Numbered from the stretch's first letter, positions 51,850 through 62,196 are shown. The stretch: 64,000 nt of DNA from ZC4RG30 sp035556135 (GCA_035556135.1 DATMFO010000003.1:1488001-1552000); one strand, 5' to 3'. Numbers and translations are program-made. Notes: generated from the letters alone by a model not told the origin.

Positions 51850-52404
51850 ATGCCAGACGGCGTAGCGGACCTCTTCAATGTGCGGGTGGCGCCACACCTG
51901 CCGGTGCTGTTTCGAGTGGCCTATCGGCTGGTCCGCAATCGCTCGGACGCCCAGGACCTGGTACAGGACACCTGCATCGCCGCGTGCGAGAACCCGGGTG
52001 CCGTCGGCGATGCAGACCATCCCGTGCGCTGGCTGCTGCGCGTGCTCCACAACTGCTTCATCGACCGTGCAAGGCGCCTGAAGCGCTCGAATCTGGTGTC
52101 GCTTGATGAAGCCGATGCGATGGACCAGCTGGTCAGCACGCTGCCGGGCCCTGAGGAGTCCATGCAGTACACGGACGCTCAGCGAGCGGTCGCAAGGGCA
52201 TTCCTGGAACTGGATCCCGTGCAGCGCACGCTGCTGGTCCTTCGTCTCGAGGGCTATGGCCTGGGCGAGATCGAAGCCATCACCGGCATCCATCGCGCCG
52301 TGCTTGGGGCCCGCCTGCATCGGGCACGCAACAGCCTGGCGCGCCACCTGGAACAACAGACCGGAGCGACCTCCGCGGCGCTCCTGATCGGGAGCCACTC
52401 ATGA
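51850..52404 (+). CDS. ECF-type RNA polymerase sigma factor
   Basis: 184 residues from ATG 51850 (AGGAAAG upstream; ATG 51832 would add six). Region 2: PVLFRVAYRLVRNRSDAQDL, VQDTCIAAC, RWLLRVLHNCFIDRARR. Region 4: ALVQRTLL-like FLELDPVQRTLLVLRLEGYG and IEAITGIHRAVLGARLHRAR. The stop overlaps the next gene by four bases, so sigma and anti-sigma are translationally coupled, the usual arrangement. Confidence 0.9.
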   Translation: MPDGVADLFNVRVAPHLPVLFRVAYRLVRNRSDAQDLVQDTCIAACENPGAVGDADHPVRWLLRVLHNCFIDRARRLKRSNLVSLDEADAMDQLVSTLPGPEESMQYTDAQRAVARAFLELDPVQRTLLVLRLEGYGLGEIEAITGIHRAVLGARLHRARNSLARHLEQQTGATSAALLIGSHS

Positions 52405-54248
52405 ACTGCCAAGTCGTCAACGAGATCCTGGATAACCTGCGCCTGGACTGCATCGATCCCTGGCAGCGCCAGCAGGCCGAGGGCCACGTGGCCACTTGTG
52501 CAGACTGCGCGCGCGCCTGGAATGCGCACTTCACCCTCGCGGCATTGCCCGACGAGCCGATGCCCTCCGGCTTGCAGGCGCAGTGCCTGGCGGCTGTTGC
52601 AGCACGCGTGTCGCCAGCCAAAGCTGCTGACAGGTCCGCCCGCCGGCGTGTCCTGATGTGGGGCTCGCTCGCAACACTGGCGGCAGCTGCCGCCACGCTG
52701 GCGCTGCTGCCCTGGCCCGAAACTGCAACAGTGCCAGCTGATGATGCGCGGGCCCTTGGGATCACAGCGGCCGCTCCCGTTGCCGATGGCGCAGCCGCTG
52801 CGCGGCCAACCTGGACAGAACCGTCGACGCAGCCAGGACTGGTGGACGCGGCCGCCCCGGAGAAGGTGGCGCCGCCGCGATTCACGGTTCAGCTGGTCGT
52901 ACCGGAGCCGCCACCCGTCGAGCAGAAGGAGCTACATGCCAATGCAACTGCGCCCGGCGCACGCGACGCTTTGCAATCGCTGCGTGCGGCGCTGACTGGC
53001 GAGCTACGCAAGGTTCCGGGCCTTGCGATGGTGGATGAGGATCCAGCCCAGGTCACTGCGCCATCCCGGCACTATAGATTGAAACTGAGCCCGCTCCTGA
53101 TGTCCGGGGTCGACGGGCGTCCCTTGCGCAAGGATAACCAATACGACATGGCCCTCGACGTGCAGGAAGTGCAACCCGGCGGCAAGGTCATCGAACGCGT
53201 GCTGGCCACGAAGCTGTTTTCAGTGGAACCGCACGCGACCTGCACCAGCCCGGACGCGGCTGAACGCATGCCCTGCGACGTACCCACCACCGCGATCTAC
53301 CTGGCGCGCCATTTGCGCGAGCAGGCCTTTCCTGCAGATGCGTGGACGACACGGCCATTGCAGGTGAGGTTCCGGGATTTCTCGGTAGCGCCCGAGGAGC
53401 GCTTCAATGCCTTCGTCGAATTGTTCAGGCAGCAGGCCAAGGTCGGTGGCAAGGACCTGCTCGGCGATGCGGGTGTGGTGCGCGCTGCGGTCGAGTTGTC
53501 ACAACTCACCGACGCGTCGCATCGACGGCAGCTCTGGCGCGCCATGCGTGGCGTTGGCGACGCGTTGCTGGTCGAGCCCCTGGTAGCCTCGATGCAACTG
53601 GATCCCGCCGACACCCGTATTGCCGCGGTCGAGACGCTGGCCGCGGATTTCAGCGGCGATGAGCGCGCGCGTCTGGCGCTGGAAGCGGCAGCGAATTCGG
53701 ATCCGCTCCCTCTGGTGCGCGCCCTGGCCCGGCGCGGCCTGAGCGGTGAAGCGGAATGGCGAAACTACGTAATCTCTTCCCTCAAGGATGCCACCCTGCC
53801 CGCCTCACAGCGAGTCGAGGCGCTGCTGCATGAGTTGTATCCGCCCGACACCATCGATGGCGTTTCCGAGCCTTCGCCAGGCGACTACTGGCAGATCCTC
53901 GAAGGGCTCGACGCGGCGTCGGTTCGCGCGCTGGCCGAGGTCTTCCCTGAGGCGGAGCAGCTGCGCAAGTGGCCCGGGAACAACCTGGTCGGGAATTTCG
54001 CAGCCAAGCACCACCAGAACCCGGCCGTCACCGAAATGCTACTGACCGTGCTCGAACATGACACCCGCTCCCTTAACCGCTCGGTCGCCGGCCAGGTCCT
54101 GGCGCAAACGCATGCCGACAAGGCGCGGGTACGCGCCGCCCTGCTCACGGCGGCAAGCAGCGATCCGGATGCCTCCGTGCGCGAATATCTGCGGCAGGTC
54201 CTGGACCGGGATTACGTGAAGAAGGCCATGGGATCAGCGGCAAACTGA
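52401..54248 (+). CDS. Zinc-finger anti-sigma protein with long periplasmic HEAT-like domain
   Basis: 615 residues, much longer than a typical anti-sigma factor. Residues ~1-50 form a putative zinc anti-sigma domain (GHVATCADCARAWNAHF). One transmembrane helix (residues ~95-110, LATLAAAAATLALLPW) is followed by a Pro/Ala linker and ~450 residues of alpha-helical repeats (AVETLAADFSGDERARLALE, LVRALARRGLSGEAEW, SVAGQVLAQTHADKARVRAA) of HEAT type. The protein probably holds the sigma factor inside the membrane and senses a signal outside through the repeat domain. Confidence 0.82.
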   Translation: MNCQVVNEILDNLRLDCIDPWQRQQAEGHVATCADCARAWNAHFTLAALPDEPMPSGLQAQCLAAVAARVSPAKAADRSARRRVLMWGSLATLAAAAATLALLPWPETATVPADDARALGITAAAPVADGAAAARPTWTEPSTQPGLVDAAAPEKVAPPRFTVQLVVPEPPPVEQKELHANATAPGARDALQSLRAALTGELRKVPGLAMVDEDPAQVTAPSRHYRLKLSPLLMSGVDGRPLRKDNQYDMALDVQEVQPGGKVIERVLATKLFSVEPHATCTSPDAAERMPCDVPTTAIYLARHLREQAFPADAWTTRPLQVRFRDFSVAPEERFNAFVELFRQQAKVGGKDLLGDAGVVRAAVELSQLTDASHRRQLWRAMRGVGDALLVEPLVASMQLDPADTRIAAVETLAADFSGDERARLALEAAANSDPLPLVRALARRGLSGEAEWRNYVISSLKDATLPASQRVEALLHELYPPDTIDGVSEPSPGDYWQILEGLDAASVRALAEVFPEAEQLRKWPGNNLVGNFAAKHHQNPAVTEMLLTVLEHDTRSLNRSVAGQVLAQTHADKARVRAALLTAASSDPDASVREYLRQVLDRDYVKKAMGSAAN

Positions 54249-54476
54249 GACAGCAGGAAGCCCCGGCAGTTGGTTTAGGATGGACGTGCGTGAAACACCA
54301 CTGCCACCAACCTCCTCAAATTCGATAGTCAAAAATTCCCGGTCATGCGGTGCTGTGGTCTAGTCTGAACGCAACAGCAGCGGCGGGGTGAACCCCGCAC
54401 AGACCGCTGATTCCTGCTTCTTTTTTCAGTGAAGTGGGTAGTGGGCCAGGGAGACCTTGAAGAAATGGAGATTCAA

Positions 54477-55310
54477 ATGGATGCAAGAAAGCGGCTTGCT
54501 CTCTCGTTTGTGGCCGTCGCGGTTGTTGCTTTCACATTGGGCCTCCTTACGACACAGGTTGTCTCCGAAACACCACCAGCCACCGAGCCGCTTGCAAAGG
54601 GAAACCAGCTTCCGACGCAAAGCCAAACCATTCAGCCCATGCAGGTCGAAATGGCGGCCTTGCGTCAAAGCGCTCTTCGACCCGCAGACGTCGCCGCAGA
54701 AGATTTGCCGCAGTTGCCACAGGAGCATATGAAGGCGCTCCTGGAGCAGGACATCAAGGCGCTCGAGGAGCAATTGAAGATCGCGGATGCGAATCGGGAG
54801 AGATTCCTTTCCCTTCAACGACAGCGGGAAGTCGAAAATCTCATGGCGGCCGGATTCGCGCCGGATCGCATTGAGTGGATCAGACAGCGTTCGGACGAAC
54901 TGCAGGCGCAATGGAGAAGGGACCAGGCAGAGCGCCGCCGGCAGGGTTTGCCACTGGATGCCGCACAGGAGGCCGCGTACTACTACGACCGGGACGTGGG
55001 GCTCCGAAGCGAAATTGGCGATGACGAGTACACGCGATATCGCCTGGCGCTGGGCCGGCCAGCTGGAGTTGCTGTTGCAGCGCTGACGCAAGGCTCGCCG
55101 GCCAGTCGTGCCGGCCTCTTGCCCGGTGACGATATCGTCAATTACGGTGGCACACGCGTATTCAACCTGGCGGAGTTGAATGCGCTCGCATCGCGACGTA
55201 ACCCCGGGGATTCAGTCCTCGTCGACGTGCGGCGCAACGGGCAGACCATCCAGCTCGTGGTGCCCGGGGGGCCGCTGCGCATAGAGACCAAAATGCCGTT
55301 TCCGCTGTAG
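54477..55310 (+). CDS. Membrane-anchored PDZ domain protein
   Basis: 277 residues from ATG 54477 with GGAG six bases upstream; starts at 54429 and 54465 are possible. An N-terminal helix (ALSFVAVAVVAFTLGLL) is followed by a helical, charged coiled section (residues ~50-170; LLEQDIKALEEQLKIADANR) and a C-terminal PDZ domain: GVAVAALTQGSPASRAGLLP, GDDIVNYGGTRVFNLAELN, VLVDVRRNGQTIQLVVPGGP. No protease domain is seen. It lies 230 bases after the anti-sigma gene and may be a target of, or partner in, that envelope signalling pathway. Confidence 0.78.
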   Translation: MDARKRLALSFVAVAVVAFTLGLLTTQVVSETPPATEPLAKGNQLPTQSQTIQPMQVEMAALRQSALRPADVAAEDLPQLPQEHMKALLEQDIKALEEQLKIADANRERFLSLQRQREVENLMAAGFAPDRIEWIRQRSDELQAQWRRDQAERRRQGLPLDAAQEAAYYYDRDVGLRSEIGDDEYTRYRLALGRPAGVAVAALTQGSPASRAGLLPGDDIVNYGGTRVFNLAELNALASRRNPGDSVLVDVRRNGQTIQLVVPGGPLRIETKMPFPL

Positions 55311-55395
55311 CGCGTGGCACCTTCGCCCTGAAGTAGGGGTTTCAGCAGAATACTGAACGGGGTTTTTCGAGCGCAAACGACCCGCACAGCGAGAA

Positions 55396-55419
55396 GCCCC
55401 GGCAGTTTCCCGCCGGGGC
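55396..55419 (-). terminator. Hairpin downstream of groL
   Basis: GCCCCGGC and GCCGGGGC form an eight-base perfect stem with an eight-base loop, 36 bases after the groL stop on the minus strand. The T-tract is short (TTCTCG). It could end groESL and, from the other side, the PDZ gene. Confidence 0.6.
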
Positions 55420-55454
55420 CTCTTGATCAACCAATGGTCAGGTAAGCCTGCAGC

Positions 55455-57092
<1,638 letters not shown>

Positions 57093-57094
57093 GA

Positions 57095-57388
57095 TTACTT
57101 GCCCTCGATGACGGCCATGACGTCTTCTTCACGCATGACCAGGAGTTCTTCGCCGTCGACCTTCACTTCCGTTCCGCCGTACTTGCCGAACAGGACCTTG
57201 TCGCCGACCTTCACGTCGAGCTTGCGCACCGACCCGTCGTCCAGGATCTTGCCGTTGCCGACGGCAACGACCTTGCCCTGGATGGGCTTCTCGGTGGCGG
57301 TGTCGGGGATGATGATTCCACCGGCAGACGTGCGTTCTTCCTCGAGCCGCTTCACGATGATGCGGTCGTGGAGGGGGCGGATTTTCAT
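57095..57388 (-). CDS. groES: Co-chaperonin GroES
   Basis: 97 residues from ATG 57388 with GGAGAGG upstream. The sequence MKIRPLHDRIIVKRLEEERT, the mobile loop SAGGIIIPDTATEKPIQGKV, and GKYGGTEVKVDGEELLVMRE are diagnostic. Co-transcribed with groL. Confidence 0.97.
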   Translation of the reverse strand: MKIRPLHDRIIVKRLEEERTSAGGIIIPDTATEKPIQGKVVAVGNGKILDDGSVRKLDVKVGDKVLFGKYGGTEVKVDGEELLVMREEDVMAVIEGK

Positions 57389-57453
57389 GCTGGCCTCTCC
57401 TTGAGTTGTTCCAGTTGGGATGTCGAAACCGGGTAGCGCCCCGGCGGTGCCTG

Positions 57454-57480
57454 TTAGCACTCTCGCCTGGTGGCTGCTAA
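57454..57480 (-). promoter_or_regulatory. CIRCE-like operator of groESL
   Basis: TTAGCACTC, nine spacer bases, then GGCTGCTAA. The left arm is the exact CIRCE half-site; the right arm keeps seven of nine bases. CIRCE is the HrcA repressor site. It lies 66 bases upstream of the groES start, between promoter and gene. Confidence 0.78.
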
Positions 57481-57489
57481 CGGGGGGCT

Positions 57490-57517
57490 ATCTTAGCGAC
57501 GGGATTCCCCGTTTCAA
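57490..57517 (-). promoter_or_regulatory. Sigma-70-type promoter of groESL
   Basis: Read on the minus strand, TTGAAA (57517-57512) and TAAGAT (57495-57490) are separated by 16 bases, ten bases ahead of the CIRCE-like site. This arrangement fits HrcA-controlled sigma-70 transcription. No sigma-32 -10 box at the right distance is seen. Toward 57744 the spacer contains TTTGAC and short T-rich runs that might be the promoter of the next gene, but no clear -10. Confidence 0.65.
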
Positions 57518-57744
57518 GGGTCTTTTTGACCCGCCGTATTGCACCAAAATCGTGCATCTACCCTGCCCCGGCTTGAATTCACGCATGGCGTTCAGAGCTC
57601 GCACAGCATCGCGCTGGGCGGAAGGCAGACCATCCACCTTCGCCGCCGGCGAGCCCGGTCAGGACGTGCGCCGTGAAACGAATCTTTGACGACATGTAAA
57701 AGATTCTTTACCTTCTCTGGCACCAAATCCAAGAGGGGGCACCC

Positions 57745-58167
57745 ATGTCGTTCAGGGAAAAGACCGCCTGGATCACGTTGCTGGCCGTCGTGGCCGTGTC
57801 GCTGCTGTACTGGTTCCACGTCCGCAATCCCTTCGTCCCCCATTCCGCCCCGCATGTGCTGCATGCCATGGGCCTGAGCCTGCTTGCCTACCTGCTGATC
57901 GAACTCATCGGCTGGCTGGTGCTGCGCTGGCGCCATCCGCGCGATGCGCGTGAACCCAGGGACGAGCGCGAACGGCTCATCGACCTGCGCGCCTTGCGAG
58001 TCGCCTACTACGTGTTCCTCTCCGCCGCGATGTTCGGCGTCTTCGCGACGCTGCACCTTGCGGGCGGCGGCGCGATGGCCGCAGGCATGGCGGTCTTCTC
58101 GGCCTTCGTGCTGTCGCAGGCCTGCAAGCACTTCGCCCGTATCGTCCTCTACCGCCGCGGGTTCTGA
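57745..58167 (+). CDS. Small integral membrane protein, unknown
   Basis: 140 residues from ATG 57745 with AGAGGGGG upstream. Two hydrophobic helices in the first half (AWITLLAVVAVSLLYWF, MGLSLLAYLLIELIGWLVL), a charged loop (RHPRDAREPRDERERLID), then two more (VAYYVFLSAAMFGVFATLHL, GMAVFSAFVLSQA). It resembles the membrane partner that often precedes small Cro/CI regulators of the YozG type, and the next gene is such a regulator three bases away; the two likely form one unit. Confidence 0.75.
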   Translation: MSFREKTAWITLLAVVAVSLLYWFHVRNPFVPHSAPHVLHAMGLSLLAYLLIELIGWLVLRWRHPRDAREPRDERERLIDLRALRVAYYVFLSAAMFGVFATLHLAGGGAMAAGMAVFSAFVLSQACKHFARIVLYRRGF

Positions 58168-58170
58168 ACC

Positions 58171-58404
58171 ATGGCCCCCACGCTGGTCACCAACTGCATC
58201 CGCCGCCTGCGCTTCGAGCACGGCGAGATGACGCAGCAGCAACTGGCGGAGCGCATCGGCGTGACGCGCCAGACCGTGAACGCCATCGAGGCCGGGAAAT
58301 ATTCGCCATCGCTGGAAGTGGCGTTCCGGATCGCGGAGGTGTTCGCCTCGCGCATTGACGACGTGTTTCTCTACCGCCGTGAGCCCGCGCCGAAAAAGGA
58401 ATGA
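58171..58404 (+). CDS. Small Cro/CI-family HTH regulator
   Basis: 77 residues made of a single helix-turn-helix: RLRFEHGEMTQQQLAERIGV, TRQTVNAIEAGKYSPSLEVA and FRIAEVFASRIDDVFLY. This is the YozG/YgzD type found paired with a small membrane protein. It probably represses its own two-gene operon. Confidence 0.9.
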   Translation: MAPTLVTNCIRRLRFEHGEMTQQQLAERIGVTRQTVNAIEAGKYSPSLEVAFRIAEVFASRIDDVFLYRREPAPKKE

Positions 58405-58552
58405 GCCTGTGGCACTCTCGCGCCTGATCCCGATGCTGCCGGCCAGCAACCAGGTCAGTCCCGGCAGACCGGACCTGATCCGTACATGTCCCTATTCGTG
58501 TTCCTCGCGCTGCCGATCACACTGTACGGGAAACACAGCGAGGGTTACTGCC

Positions 58553-58756
58553 ATGGAAAAGAACGTCGGAAACCTCGACAAGCTCATTCGCGTCGTGGTG
58601 GGAGTTGCACTGCTCGCGATGGTATTCATCGGCCCGAAGACGCCGTGGGGATGGCTCGGCCTGATCCCGCTGGCCACGGCAGCGCTGGGATGGTGTCCGC
58701 TCTACAGGGTGCTCGGCATCCGCACTTGCCCGGTAGTCGCCAAGCCCAAGATGTGA
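58553..58756 (+). CDS. DUF2892 membrane protein
   Basis: 67 residues: MEKNVGNLDKLIRVVVGVAL then WGWLGLIPLATAALGWCPLY and RVLGIRTCP. The NVGxxDR start, two helices and the GWCPLYRxLGIxTC end define the family, often appended to rhodanese domains. The two conserved cysteines face one side of the membrane. Role unknown; sulphur handling is often suggested. Confidence 0.88.
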   Translation: MEKNVGNLDKLIRVVVGVALLAMVFIGPKTPWGWLGLIPLATAALGWCPLYRVLGIRTCPVVAKPKM

Positions 58757-58799
58757 CGCCGACTTCATCCGAATTTTCAGGAGCCAGGAGAACAACGCC

Positions 58800-58955
58800 A
58801 TGCCACGCAACACCGGAGATCGTTACGTCTGCGAGAAATGCGGAGCGGTGCTCGTTTATGAAAAGCCCTGCCCGTGTCCCGAAGGCAAGCCACACTCCGA
58901 GATCTGCTGCGGTCAGCAGATGAAGCGCGTGGAGGGCACGGCGCCGAAGCCCTGA
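58800..58955 (+). CDS. Desulforedoxin-like mini metalloprotein
   Basis: 51 residues, found in frame with a strong AGGAGAACAACGCC ahead of ATG 58800. YVCEKCGAVLVYEKPCPC and SEICCGQQMKRV reproduce the desulforedoxin and superoxide-reductase N-terminal pattern: a CxxC pair (Cys 11 and 14) and an adjacent CC pair (36 and 37), with the CCGxxM ending. It would bind one iron or zinc. Its 3' end overlaps by 43 bases the end of the convergent gene at 58913. Position beside a DUF2892 gene suggests redox or sulphur chemistry. Confidence 0.75.
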   Translation: MPRNTGDRYVCEKCGAVLVYEKPCPCPEGKPHSEICCGQQMKRVEGTAPKP

Positions 58956-59596
58956 CCTTCGATGTGCCTGAGCTTGCGCACCGCGCCCATGCGGTAGAAC
59001 CGCCGCAGCGCCGCCACCGCGCCTCCGCGCAGCGCCGGCCGGTTCGATCCCAGCGCGGACTGCAGCCCGGCACAGAACCTCGCCGCATACCGTGACGCCG
59101 CCCCATACAGCTGCTGGCGCGCGGGCGGCAGCTGCGGATTCACGCGCATACGCGCGAACAGCAGCGGATGCAGCTCGCGCGGCACATGCCCCGGATGCTG
59201 CGCGCGCAGCAGCCACCAGGAGGCAATGTACTTGTCCACCTCGGCCTGCAGTTCCAGGTCCAGCTGCGAGACGCCACGGTCGTGGCCGGCGTTCCACATC
59301 AGGTAGGAGAAGTGGCTCACGCCTTCCAGCGCAGTCCAGAAGTCGGCGATGTTGGTGGCATCGAGCTGCCGCAGCGGATCATGCTGCTCCAGGCGCTTCA
59401 GCAGGGCCTCGTCGATGTACAACGCCAGGTAGCTGGTGCGGCGTGGATTCTCCACCAGCACCAGTTCTTCATCAGGACCACCTTTGCGTCGTTCCTGCGG
59501 CAGCTCTTCGCGGCGCGTGACGAGGAAATCGCGCACGTCGTGCCCGCTCGAGGCGTCGTAGATGGTTTCGAGCAACCTCTGCAGGGGCCGCAGCAT
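58913..59596 (-). CDS. Conserved hypothetical protein
   Basis: 227 residues, mostly helical and Arg/Leu-rich with several aromatic stretches (SYLALYIDEALLKRLEQHDP, HFSYLMWNAGHDRGVSQLDL, KYIASWWLLRAQHPGHVPRE). A short conserved-looking core HVPRELHPLLFARMRVNPQ is present. No domain recognised. It follows the 59601-60227 gene by four bases, so the two form an operon. Confidence 0.7.
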   Translation of the reverse strand: MLRPLQRLLETIYDASSGHDVRDFLVTRREELPQERRKGGPDEELVLVENPRRTSYLALYIDEALLKRLEQHDPLRQLDATNIADFWTALEGVSHFSYLMWNAGHDRGVSQLDLELQAEVDKYIASWWLLRAQHPGHVPRELHPLLFARMRVNPQLPPARQQLYGAASRYAARFCAGLQSALGSNRPALRGGAVAALRRFYRMGAVRKLRHIEGQGFGAVPSTRFIC

Positions 59597-59600
59597 CGGC

Positions 59601-60227
59601 TCAGCTCACCTGGAGTGAAACTGGCGAGGGCGACACGCCCAGCTGCTGCAGCAGGCTCCTCGCGCGCGGACTGCCGGTCTTCAGCCAGATCTCGTACAGC
59701 CGCAGCACATCCTTCTGGCTCCACACCCGCGCCGTATCGCTGATCTCGCCGATGGCATCGACCACGCGCTGGAAGTTGCGCGCCAGCTCGCCGAACACAC
59801 CCGTGAGCGCGCGCCGCGGCCCGCTCATCGGCGTGGCCGCCAGCGTGCCGTAGGCGCGGCCGCCCATGGCGATGTGGTAGTCCACGTCCACGAGCCGCCG
59901 CTCGAAGCCGTGGGCGAAGAAACCGGCCACGAACAGCGACACATCCCCGAGGCGCTGCAGCAGTGCCTCGCGCTCGATGGGCGAAGCGGCCGAGTTCGCC
60001 TGCGACAGCAGCTCCGCCAGGCTCACCCAGCGCTGGCCGGGTCGCGTGTCGCCGTGGGATACCTCGGTGCGGGAATAAAGGGTGAGCAGGCTCACCACGT
60101 AATGCGCCGTGTGCTCGTCGAGCGTCACGTGCTGGGATGCGAGGGCCTTGCCCAGCGCATCGCGGAAGAACTCGGTCAGGTTGTTGACAGGGGTCACCCT
60201 GTGGTCCGCGCTATCGCCTGCCCGCAT
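59601..60227 (-). CDS. Conserved hypothetical protein, operon partner
   Basis: 208 residues from ATG 60227 with GGAGGTA upstream. Helical throughout: HYVVSLLTLYSRTEV, RWVSLAELLSQANSAASPIE, LQRLGDVSLFVAGFFAHGFE and RRLVDVDYHIAMGGRAYGTL. It has an evenly spread, soluble composition and no known domain. The tight link to the next gene implies that both proteins act together. Confidence 0.72.
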   Translation of the reverse strand: MRAGDSADHRVTPVNNLTEFFRDALGKALASQHVTLDEHTAHYVVSLLTLYSRTEVSHGDTRPGQRWVSLAELLSQANSAASPIEREALLQRLGDVSLFVAGFFAHGFERRLVDVDYHIAMGGRAYGTLAATPMSGPRRALTGVFGELARNFQRVVDAIGEISDTARVWSQKDVLRLYEIWLKTGSPRARSLLQQLGVSPSPVSLQVS

Positions 60228-60419
60228 GCAGTACCTCCGATTGCCCGTCCGTACGGCTCTATTGCTACGCCGCAAGTGCCTTCCATGCAACAGCACCGGC
60301 AGCGTTTTCAGCCATGCAAGGACAAGGCCGCGGGGCGGCGGCCTACAAGGCTTCGCCATGCGGGGAACTTGCAGGATCAGGACATGGCCTGAAGTTCTGG
60401 CTGCAGGGTCGGGGGTAAG

Positions 60420-62192
60420 ATGAACCGGATGCGCAAACTGCTATTCACACTTCTGGCGACGTTGACCGCCGGAATCGCTGTCGCGGCAGATGATTTCCTG
60501 CCCATGGAAGAGGCCTTCCGGATCAGCGCCTTCGCCACGGCGCCGGACCGGATCGAGGTCGTCTTGCAGGTGCACCCGGGCTACTACCTGTACCGGGCGC
60601 GCCTGGGTTTCAAGGTGCCGGAGGGGCAGCCCCTGGCGCTGGGCAATCCGGATATCCCCGCCGGCGACATCAAGAAGGATGAGGAAGGCCTGGGCCTGGG
60701 CGACCAGGAGGTCTACCACGAGGACCTGTCCGTGAAGCTGCCGGTCTCGCGCGGGTCGCGGGAAGCCTTCACCGTGCCGCTGGAGGTCGCCTACCAGGGC
60801 TGTGCCGAAGCGGGGCTGTGCTATCCGCCCTCGAAGAAGACCTTCCAGGTGAAGCTGCCCGCGGCCAGCAATGTCGTGAAGCTGTCCGGCGGCAGCACTG
60901 CGGTGGGCGGCGGCTACGTCTCCGAACAGGACCGCCTTGCCAGCATGATCAGCGAGGGCAATGTCCTCCTGATGGCCGGTGCCTTCTTCCTCGCCGGACT
61001 GCTGCTGGCCTTCACGCCCTGCGTGCTGCCCATGGTGCCGATCGTGGCCGGCATCATCGCCGGCGAGGGCGCCGGCGTGACCCGCGGCCGCGCCTTCAGC
61101 CTGTCGGTGGCCTATGTGCTGGGCATGGCCATCACCTACACCACCGCCGGCGTCGCCTTTGCCGCCGCCGGCCAGCAGGCCCAGACATTGTTCCAGCAGT
61201 GGTGGATCATCGCCCTCTTCTCGGCGCTGTTTGTTGCAATGGCGCTATCAATGTTCGGCCTGTTCACCGTGCAGATGCCCTCCTTCATCCAGACCCGGCT
61301 CACCGCGATGAGCAACCAGCAGAAGGCCGGCAGCTACGCGGGCGTGGTGGTGATGGGCGCGCTTTCGGCGCTGATCGTCACCACCTGCGTGGGTCCGGCA
61401 CTGGTGGCGGCGCTGTCGGTGATCGGGCAGTCCGGCGAGGTGTTCCGTGGTGGACTCGCCCTGTTCACCATGGCCATCGGCATGGGCGTGCCGCTGCTGG
61501 TGGTGGGCGCCTCCGCCGGGCAGCTGCTGCCCCGCGCGGGCGCCTGGATGGAGACAGTGAAGCAGGCCATGGGCGCGCTGATGCTGGGGGTGGCCGTCTG
61601 GATGCTCTCGCGCCTGCTGCCGCCTGCGGTGACCATGTGGCTGTGGATCGTGCCGCTGGCCGCGCTGGCCATCATCCTGCTGCGGGCCACATGGCGCTCC
61701 CAGGGGGGCCGCGTGCTGGCGCGTTCCCTGGCGGTGGTGGTGGCGGTCTATGGCGTGCTGATCGGCATCGGTGCGGTGCGTGGCGCCACCAATCCGCTGC
61801 AGCCGCTCACGGCTGACATCAAGGTGGACCTGCCCTTCGAGCGGATCAAGTCGGTGGATGACCTGACCGCCCGCGTGGCCGCAGCGCAGGCCGCCGGCAA
61901 GTCCGTGATGCTCGATTTCTATGCGGACTGGTGCGTCTCCTGCAAGGAGATGGAGCACTACACCTTCACCGATCCCGCCGTGCAGGCCGCGCTGGCCAAC
62001 ACGCTGTGGCTGCAGGCCGACGTGACGGCCAATGACCCCACCGACCAGGCGCTGCTGAAACAATTCGGCATCTTCGGCCCGCCCACCATTGCCTTCTATG
62101 GCACCGATGGCGCGGAGCGGAAGAACTACCGCGTCGTGGGCTTCATGAAGTCCGAAGAATTCGCGCCGCTGGTCACCGCAGCGCTAAAGTAG
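60420..62192 (+). CDS. dsbD: Thiol:disulfide interchange protein DsbD
   Basis: 590 residues, the standard three-part layout. Signal peptide and N-terminal alpha domain (residues ~20-155, GYYLYRARLGF, YQGCAEAGLCYPP with its cysteine pair), a central eight-helix transmembrane beta domain (FTPCVLPMVPIVAGIIAGEG, VVTTCVGPALVAALSVIGQ, each with an essential Cys), and a C-terminal thioredoxin-like gamma domain (LDFYADWCVSCKEMEHYTF). It carries electrons from cytoplasmic thioredoxin to the periplasm. GGGGGTAAG precedes the ATG. The next gene follows after four bases. Confidence 0.95.
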   Translation: MNRMRKLLFTLLATLTAGIAVAADDFLPMEEAFRISAFATAPDRIEVVLQVHPGYYLYRARLGFKVPEGQPLALGNPDIPAGDIKKDEEGLGLGDQEVYHEDLSVKLPVSRGSREAFTVPLEVAYQGCAEAGLCYPPSKKTFQVKLPAASNVVKLSGGSTAVGGGYVSEQDRLASMISEGNVLLMAGAFFLAGLLLAFTPCVLPMVPIVAGIIAGEGAGVTRGRAFSLSVAYVLGMAITYTTAGVAFAAAGQQAQTLFQQWWIIALFSALFVAMALSMFGLFTVQMPSFIQTRLTAMSNQQKAGSYAGVVVMGALSALIVTTCVGPALVAALSVIGQSGEVFRGGLALFTMAIGMGVPLLVVGASAGQLLPRAGAWMETVKQAMGALMLGVAVWMLSRLLPPAVTMWLWIVPLAALAIILLRATWRSQGGRVLARSLAVVVAVYGVLIGIGAVRGATNPLQPLTADIKVDLPFERIKSVDDLTARVAAAQAAGKSVMLDFYADWCVSCKEMEHYTFTDPAVQAALANTLWLQADVTANDPTDQALLKQFGIFGPPTIAFYGTDGAERKNYRVVGFMKSEEFAPLVTAALK

Positions 62193-62196
62193 CGGC

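Noticed and set aside
54249..54430. Possible small RNA or terminator with GCGGGGT-GA-ACCCCGC near 54385 followed by a T-run
   Set aside because: The hairpin is about 20 bases from the T-run and no promoter is convincing; too weak to list as a feature.
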